Assembly (NCBI GenBank): GCA_937981305.1
Contig: CALJPB010000419.1
Coordinates: forward strand, 1 to 9,748
Length of the DNA stretch: 9,748 nt
Reading direction: 5' to 3'
DNA from: an uncultured Selenomonas sp.
GTDB lineage: Bacteria; Bacillota; Negativicutes; Selenomonadales; Selenomonadaceae
Shown: piece by piece, positions 6,118 through 9,748 of the stretch
Layout of the letters: each line of letters begins with the position of its first letter
Numbering within the stretch: position 1 is the stretch's first letter
Position numbers and translations under genes: made by a program
The notes under the pieces: model-generated
Seen by the model: the letters and a program-made list of their open reading frames with translations, nothing else
What the model was told of the DNA's origin: nothing
Database searches by the model: none

Positions 6118-6133
6118 GCGCGTGTGCTACTAT
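6105..6133 (+). promoter_or_regulatory. Probable metG promoter
   Basis: TTGTCA (6105-6110, five of six consensus bases), a 17-bp spacer and TACTAT (6128-6133, four of six) precede metG by about 33 bp. A perfect TATAAT at 6133-6138 is an alternative -10 but has no -35 at normal spacing. Confidence 0.45.
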
Positions 6134-6165
6134 ATAATATATCAAATCGAAACGAGGCATGATTT

Positions 6166-7710
6166 ATGAGCGAGAAGACACCATTTTACATCACGACACC
6201 GATCTACTATCCGAGCGCGAAGCTGCACATCGGACACGCGTACTGCACGACGGTTGCGGACACGATTGCGCGGTTCAAGCGGCTTGCGGGCTACGATGTG
6301 TTCTTTCTGACGGGCTCGGACGAGCACGGGCAGAAGATCCAACAGGCGGCGGAGAAGGAGGGCGTGACGCCCCTTCAGTACGTCGACCGCATTGTCGCGG
6401 GCTTTCAGGAGCTGTGGCGGCTGCTCGGCATCTCCTATGACGACTTCATCCGCACGTCAGAGGAGCGTCATTATAGGCTCGTGCAGAACATCTTCCAACA
6501 GATCTACGATCAGGGCGATATCTACAAGGGCTCGTACAAGGGGCTCTACTGCACGCCGTGTGAGAGCTACTGGACGAAGCTGCAGCTCGACGAGAACGGC
6601 TGCTGCCCCGACTGCCACCGCCCCGTGCAGGAGGTTGCGGAGGAGGCGTACTTCTTTCGCATGAGCAAGTACGCGGATCGCCTGCTTGCCTACATCAAGG
6701 AGCACCCCGACTTCATTCAGCCGGTCTCGCGCCGCAACGAGATGATCGCGTTCATCGAGCAGGGCTTGGAGGATCTGTGCGTCTCGCGCACCTCGTTCGA
6801 CTGGGGGATCCCCGTGCCGTTCGACCCGAAGCACGTCGTCTATGTTTGGTTCGACGCGCTCACGAACTACCTCACACCGATTGGCTACATGGACGACAAG
6901 GCGAAGTTCAACCACTACTGGCCGGCGGACGTACATCTCGTCGGCAAGGAGATCGTGCGCTTCCACACGATCATCTGGGGCTGTATGCTGATGGCACTCG
7001 GGCTTGACCTGCCGAAAAAGGTCTACGGGCACGGCTGGCTCATCGTGGACGGGGCAAAGATGTCAAAGTCGGTCGGCAATGTGGTCGATCCGATCGCGCT
7101 CATCGAGGAGTTCGGCGCAGATGCCGTGCGCTACTTCCTGCTGCGCGAGATCACGCTCGGGCAGGACGGCAACATCTCGCGCGACACGCTCATCGGGCGC
7201 ATCAACTCGGATCTGGCGAACGATCTCGGCAACCTGCTCCATCGAACCCTCTCGATGGCAAAGAAATATCGAAAGGGTGTTGTCCGGAAGGGCGCGGGGC
7301 GCACGGACTTCGATGCGGCGCTTGAGGAGATGGCGGCGGCGACGGTTCGTGACTATACGGAGCAAATGGAGCAGATGGAGCTGTCTGCTGCGATCAAGAC
7401 GGCATGGACACTGATCTCGCGCACGAACAAGTACATCGACGAGACCGCGCCGTGGACGCTCGCAAAGGACGAGGCAAAGGCGGCACAGCTCGACTCCGTG
7501 CTCTATCATCTCGTCGAGTCGCTGCGCGTGACGAGCATCCTGATCTCGCCGTTCCTGCCCGCGACCGCGCGCCGCATCCACGAGCAGCTGGGCTTTACGT
7601 CGGACTTCGCAGAGGTGCAGCTCGCGGATGCCGCGTGGGGCGGTGTGCCTGACGGTCATACGGTCGGTACGGCGCAGCAGCTTTTCCCGCGCATTGAGAT
7701 CGAAAAATGA
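6166..7710 (+). CDS. metG: Methionyl-tRNA synthetase, short form
   Basis: Class I aminoacyl-tRNA synthetase that charges tRNA(Met) with methionine using ATP in the cytoplasm. Seen in the 514-aa product: ITTPIYYPSAKLHIGHAY with the HIGH signature (21-24), GSDEHGQKI, a single CxxC...CxxC zinc knuckle in the connective domain (Cys129/132 and Cys147/150), the methionine-pocket FDWGIPVP and YVWFDALTNY, the KMSKS loop (298-302) followed by VGNVVDP, and the anticodon-binding helical domain (about 370-505). The protein stops right after that domain at LFPRIEIEK. The extra C-terminal Trbp111-like tRNA-binding domain of many homologues, B. subtilis MetS (about 660 aa) among them, is absent. ATG 6166 has GAGG 8 nt upstream. 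The stop overlaps the tatD start by 4 bp, so the two are cotranscribed. The gene is GC-rich like rsmI and tatD. Confidence 0.97.
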   Translation: MSEKTPFYITTPIYYPSAKLHIGHAYCTTVADTIARFKRLAGYDVFFLTGSDEHGQKIQQAAEKEGVTPLQYVDRIVAGFQELWRLLGISYDDFIRTSEERHYRLVQNIFQQIYDQGDIYKGSYKGLYCTPCESYWTKLQLDENGCCPDCHRPVQEVAEEAYFFRMSKYADRLLAYIKEHPDFIQPVSRRNEMIAFIEQGLEDLCVSRTSFDWGIPVPFDPKHVVYVWFDALTNYLTPIGYMDDKAKFNHYWPADVHLVGKEIVRFHTIIWGCMLMALGLDLPKKVYGHGWLIVDGAKMSKSVGNVVDPIALIEEFGADAVRYFLLREITLGQDGNISRDTLIGRINSDLANDLGNLLHRTLSMAKKYRKGVVRKGAGRTDFDAALEEMAAATVRDYTEQMEQMELSAAIKTAWTLISRTNKYIDETAPWTLAKDEAKAAQLDSVLYHLVESLRVTSILISPFLPATARRIHEQLGFTSDFAEVQLADAAWGGVPDGHTVGTAQQLFPRIEIEK

Positions 7711-8492
7711 CGACCTTCATTGATACGCACGCGCATCTGTATGACGAACGCTACGATGACGACCGTGCAGAGATGATTGCACGTGCTGCCGAGGCGGGGG
7801 TTACGCAGATCATTAGCATGGGGGACACGATGGCGGCATCCGCGCAGGTCATCGCCGATGCGGAGCGGTATCCCACGCTCTACGCCGCTGTCGGTGTGCA
7901 TCCCGAGAGCGCGTGTGTGCTGACGGATACGGAGCGTGCACAGCTCCTTGCGTGGGCGAAGCATCCGAAGGTGGTCGCCATCGGCGAGATCGGACTCGAC
8001 TACTACTGGGAGAAAGATCCGAAGGTACGCGCCGTGCAGCGCGGTCTCTTTATCACGCAGCTCGGCATTGCACGCGCGGCGGGACTGCCTGTCTGCATCC
8101 ACGACCGCGAGGCGCACGGGGATACGCTCGCCATCCTACAGGCGGAGGGGCGTGATCTCGCGGGCGTGCTCCACTGCTACTCGGGCAGCCTTGAGACGGC
8201 GCGGGAGCTGTGGAAGCTCGGCTACTATATCGGCATCGACGGCCCTCTGACGTTCAAGAATGCGGGGAAGCTGCCCACGATCGTGCGCGAAGCACCACAG
8301 GAACGTCTCCTCATCGAGACGGACAGCCCGTACCTAGCACCCGTTCCGAAGCGCGGCAAGCGCAACGAGCCCGCCTATGTCACCTTTGTCGCGGCAAAGA
8401 TCGCCGAACTGCGTGGAGAGAGCGTGGAGGAGGTTGCGGCGTACACAACGGAGAATGCGCGGCGGCTGTACCCGAAGTTGGGTGTGGTATGA
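7707..8492 (+). CDS. tatD: TatD-family metal-dependent DNase/hydrolase
   Basis: TatD-family proteins are TIM-barrel metallohydrolases with 3'-5' exonuclease or deoxyribonuclease activity, linked to DNA repair and nucleic-acid turnover. The 261-aa product has every metal-ligand motif: FIDTHAHL (His8, His10), GEIGLDYYW (Glu94), CIHDREAH (His132), LHCYSG (His156) and IETDSPYLAPVP (Asp206), in normal order and at the normal family length. ATG 7707 forms an ATGA overlap with the metG stop, so translation is probably coupled; no strong ribosome-binding site is seen. Its place after metG is the same as B. subtilis yabD after metS. The exact substrate in this organism is not known. Confidence 0.93.
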   Translation: MTTFIDTHAHLYDERYDDDRAEMIARAAEAGVTQIISMGDTMAASAQVIADAERYPTLYAAVGVHPESACVLTDTERAQLLAWAKHPKVVAIGEIGLDYYWEKDPKVRAVQRGLFITQLGIARAAGLPVCIHDREAHGDTLAILQAEGRDLAGVLHCYSGSLETARELWKLGYYIGIDGPLTFKNAGKLPTIVREAPQERLLIETDSPYLAPVPKRGKRNEPAYVTFVAAKIAELRGESVEEVAAYTTENARRLYPKLGVV

Positions 8493-8523
8493 TGAACGAC
8501 ACAAGTCCAATGTACCTACCTAT

Positions 8524-8543
8524 TTGAAACAAAATTGAAACAA
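8524..8543 (+). repeat. Direct repeat TTGAAACAA with an 11-bp period
   Basis: TTGAAACAA occurs at 8524-8532 and again at 8535-8543, one helical turn apart, in the gap after tatD and just before the terminator. The spacing resembles tandem sites of OmpR-family regulators. TTGAAA (8524-8529) could also act as a -35 with TATTGT (8547-8552) at 17 bp. Function is unknown. Confidence 0.3.
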
Positions 8544-8569
8544 CTTTATTGTTCTATCGTATATCATCG

Positions 8570-8607
8570 CCCTGTGCGTGGAGAAATTCTCTGCATGCAG
8601 GGTTTTT
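8570..8607 (+). terminator. Intrinsic terminator of the metG-tatD operon
   Basis: CCCTG (8570-8574) pairs with CAGGG (8598-8602); inside, GAGAA (8581-8585) and TTCTC (8587-8591) form a second paired segment, with weak G-T pairing between the two. Five T (8603-8607) follow directly. It lies about 80 bp after the tatD stop and ahead of the next gene. Confidence 0.65.
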
Positions 8608-8642
8608 ATGTGGGACGAATATCCTTTTTGTGGAGAGGAAAA

Positions 8643-8699
8643 GCTGAAAACACACGCTGAAAATATTCTGAATCCCATTTTTCATGAAAAATTCAGCGT
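8643..8699. promoter_or_regulatory. Nested inverted repeats in the leader of the 3D-domain gene
   Basis: ACGCTGAA (8654-8661) pairs perfectly with TTCAGCGT (8692-8699). Between them lies the exact 16-bp palindrome ATTTTTCATGAAAAAT (8677-8692). GCTGAAAA is present twice in direct order (8643-8650, 8656-8663), followed by CTGAAT (8668-8673), so TTCAGC (8692-8697) has three alternative partners. It is a candidate operator or alternative-folding leader, ending 36 bp before the ATG. I do not recognise a known riboswitch, and no convincing promoter could be read near it. Confidence 0.4.
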
Positions 8700-8735
8700 A
8701 AAGTGGGAAAATACCATCAGCAAAGGGGGAGTTCT

Positions 8736-9545
8736 ATGCAGTGGAAGAAACTGGGACAGCTGATTCGGACAAAGAGAAACACCGTGTTCTGCGCCACCTT
8801 GGCGGGGATGATGCTTCTTTCCAGCGGATTCACGATGAACGGTCTGCCGAAGAATATGCAGCGCGTGAGCGTGCACGTTGACGGAGAGACCATCACCGAC
8901 ATGACGGTACAGACGAAGCCCAATGACATTTTTGAGAAACTTGGTGTAACGCTCGGCGCGAAGGATACCTATGAGGTGTTTCACAACGAGGGCGAACGCC
9001 ATACCGAGATTTCCGTACGCCGTGCCGTTCCTGTGAGCATCTCGTTCTGGGACGACACGCAGCAGGTTATGACGAGCGGGCGCACCGTCGGTGATGTCAT
9101 GGCGGAGTACGGCTATAACCCGCATGAGGTGGACGTGACACCGGCGGCAGATACGCCGATCACGGCAGGTCTTGCGATCCGTCTGACGGAGAACGAGCAG
9201 GCTGCCGAGCAGCGCCGCGCACGTGAGCGCGAGGCGGATCGCGTCAGCCGCGGCATCCCGCGCTACCGTGCGGCATACACGATGCGTGCATCGGCATATC
9301 TGCCAAGCGATGGGGGCGGCAGCGGTGTCACGGCGACGGGCATGGTCGCCCGCCGCGGCGTCGTCGCGGTCGATCCGAACGTCATTCCGCTCGGCTCGCG
9401 TCTCTACATCCCCGGCTACGGCGAGGCGATCGCCGCCGATACGGGCGGCGCGATCGTCGGAGATACGATTGATCTGTGCATGGAGAGTTACGACGAGGCG
9501 ATTGAGTTCGGCCGCCGCAGCGTCGAGGTCTATGTCATCGACTAA
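8736..9545 (+). CDS. Exported YabE-like cell-wall protein with 3D domain
   Basis: The 269-aa protein is related to B. subtilis YabE and the RpfB/Sps group, thought to cleave or remodel peptidoglycan. A basic N-terminus (KLGQLIRTKR) and hydrophobic stretch (about 15-34) form a signal peptide or membrane anchor. Then come two DUF348-like segments (about 43-82 and 98-150), a charged linker rich in Glu and Arg (about 153-178), and a C-terminal 3D domain (about 184-269). The 3D domain has the three name-giving aspartates: Asp213 in AVDPNVIPLGS, Asp235 in AADTGG and Asp246 in DLCMES. YabE has a G5 domain between these parts; none is seen here. ATG 8736 follows AGGGGGAG at good spacing and precedes the signal sequence directly; an upstream in-frame GTG (8703) lacks this. 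The gene ends at its own terminator. Activity is inferred from the family. Confidence 0.88.
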   Translation: MQWKKLGQLIRTKRNTVFCATLAGMMLLSSGFTMNGLPKNMQRVSVHVDGETITDMTVQTKPNDIFEKLGVTLGAKDTYEVFHNEGERHTEISVRRAVPVSISFWDDTQQVMTSGRTVGDVMAEYGYNPHEVDVTPAADTPITAGLAIRLTENEQAAEQRRAREREADRVSRGIPRYRAAYTMRASAYLPSDGGGSGVTATGMVARRGVVAVDPNVIPLGSRLYIPGYGEAIAADTGGAIVGDTIDLCMESYDEAIEFGRRSVEVYVID

Positions 9546-9560
9546 TTGAATTTATGCACA

Positions 9561-9602
9561 AAGGGAATCACTGTGAGATAATTCACGCAGTGATTCTTTT
9601 TT
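9561..9602 (+). terminator. Strong intrinsic terminator after the 3D-domain gene
   Basis: GAATCACTG (9565-9573) and CAGTGATTC (9588-9596) are perfect 9-bp arms, with TGA/TCA pairing possible inside the loop, followed by six T (9597-9602). It starts 15 bp after the stop codon. Confidence 0.88.
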
Positions 9603-9729
9603 AGTTGACAAGAAGCGATTTCAGTGTTACTATTCTATCGTACCATAAAAACTGCATATGTATTGGATCAAGTGCAGAGGTTTTGTTTGACAGAGCCTCA
9701 ATTGCTTCATAGGGAATCCGGTATGGGAG
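9601..9729 (-). pseudogene. Short minus-strand open stretch, possible gene tail or remnant
   Basis: On the minus strand a 42-codon stretch runs to a TAA at 9603-9601 that coincides with the terminator's T-run. It reads LPYRIPYEAIEALSNK, then HMQFLWYDRIVTLKSLLVN at the end, a composition that looks protein-like. It has no start codon near its beginning, and in-frame TAG (9732-9730) and TGA (9741-9739) lie just upstream, so it cannot be the intact end of a longer gene. It may be a decayed remnant or frameshifted gene end, or simply chance. I do not recognise the family. The plus strand of this last 150 bp shows nothing I can support. Confidence 0.25.
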
Positions 9730-9748
9730 CTATGGACTTCATAAGCCG

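Noticed and set aside
3416..6138. TATATAAT occurs at both edges of the restriction operon (3416-3423 and 6131-6138), like a target-site duplication from an insertion.
   Set aside because: Both copies contain -10 hexamers next to expected promoters, and eight AT-only bases are easily shared. No inverted ends or transposase genes are seen.
8578..8763. Small plus-strand open frame of 61 codons between tatD and the 3D-domain gene.
   Set aside because: It starts inside the terminator hairpin, has no ribosome-binding site, and overlaps the start of the better-supported 3D-domain gene in another frame.
1..9748. CCGG seems scarce across the window (about 22 by eye, none in tatD), which might indicate avoidance of restriction sites.
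   Set aside because: GGCC, with the same composition, looks even scarcer by eye, so the shortage is not specific to the target. A genome-wide count with a Markov expectation would be needed.
1..9748. tRNA, rRNA genes, CRISPR arrays or insertion sequences.
   Set aside because: No cloverleaf with a T-loop signature, no regularly spaced direct repeats, and no transposase or terminal inverted repeats were found by reading.

Overview
The window looks like chromosomal DNA from a GC-rich, diderm-type Firmicute. A Negativicutes member of the Selenomonas/Centipeda kind is my best guess, inferred from the high-GC codon use, the strong Shine-Dalgarno sites and the Firmicute-type gene order; no rRNA or other marker gene confirms it. 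The order rsmI - metG - tatD - 3D-domain cell-wall protein matches the B. subtilis cluster rsmI (yabC) - abrB - metS - tatD (yabD) - yabE.

Left part, minus strand (1-2355): an OmpR-family response regulator is followed by its sensor histidine kinase with a 17-bp overlap. Then come a hairpin terminator and the first 35 codons of an rfbD-like dTDP-4-dehydrorhamnose reductase cut by the window edge. The regulator is divergent from rsmI, and an inverted-repeat candidate operator lies in the gap between them.

Middle part, plus strand (2480-6094): rsmI (16S rRNA 2'-O-methyltransferase) has its own good promoter. It is followed by a compact three-gene operon that is less GC-rich than its surroundings: a C5-cytosine DNA methyltransferase, an HpaII-family (CCGG-type) restriction endonuclease overlapping it by 56 bp, and a Vsr-type mismatch endonuclease overlapping that by 8 bp. 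This is a complete type II restriction-modification-repair unit placed between rsmI and metG, where B. subtilis has abrB. Its leader carries a consensus-like promoter, a perfect 33-bp palindrome over the predicted transcription start, a CCGG target site inside a small dyad, and a second promoter-like pair very close to the methyltransferase start codon. No controller (C-protein) gene is visible, so these leader elements are the best candidates for control.

Right part, plus strand (6105-9602): metG (short form, no C-terminal tRNA-binding domain) and tatD overlap by 4 bp and end at a terminator. After a structured leader comes an exported YabE-like 3D-domain protein that ends at a strong intrinsic terminator. 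The last 150 bases contain only a short minus-strand open stretch with no start codon, possibly the tail or remnant of another gene.

Nothing here is clearly a new class of system. The most interesting parts are the palindromic regulatory region of the restriction-modification operon, its M-R-Vsr arrangement in a housekeeping locus, the altered metal-site residues of the Vsr protein, and the repeat-rich leader of the 3D-domain gene.
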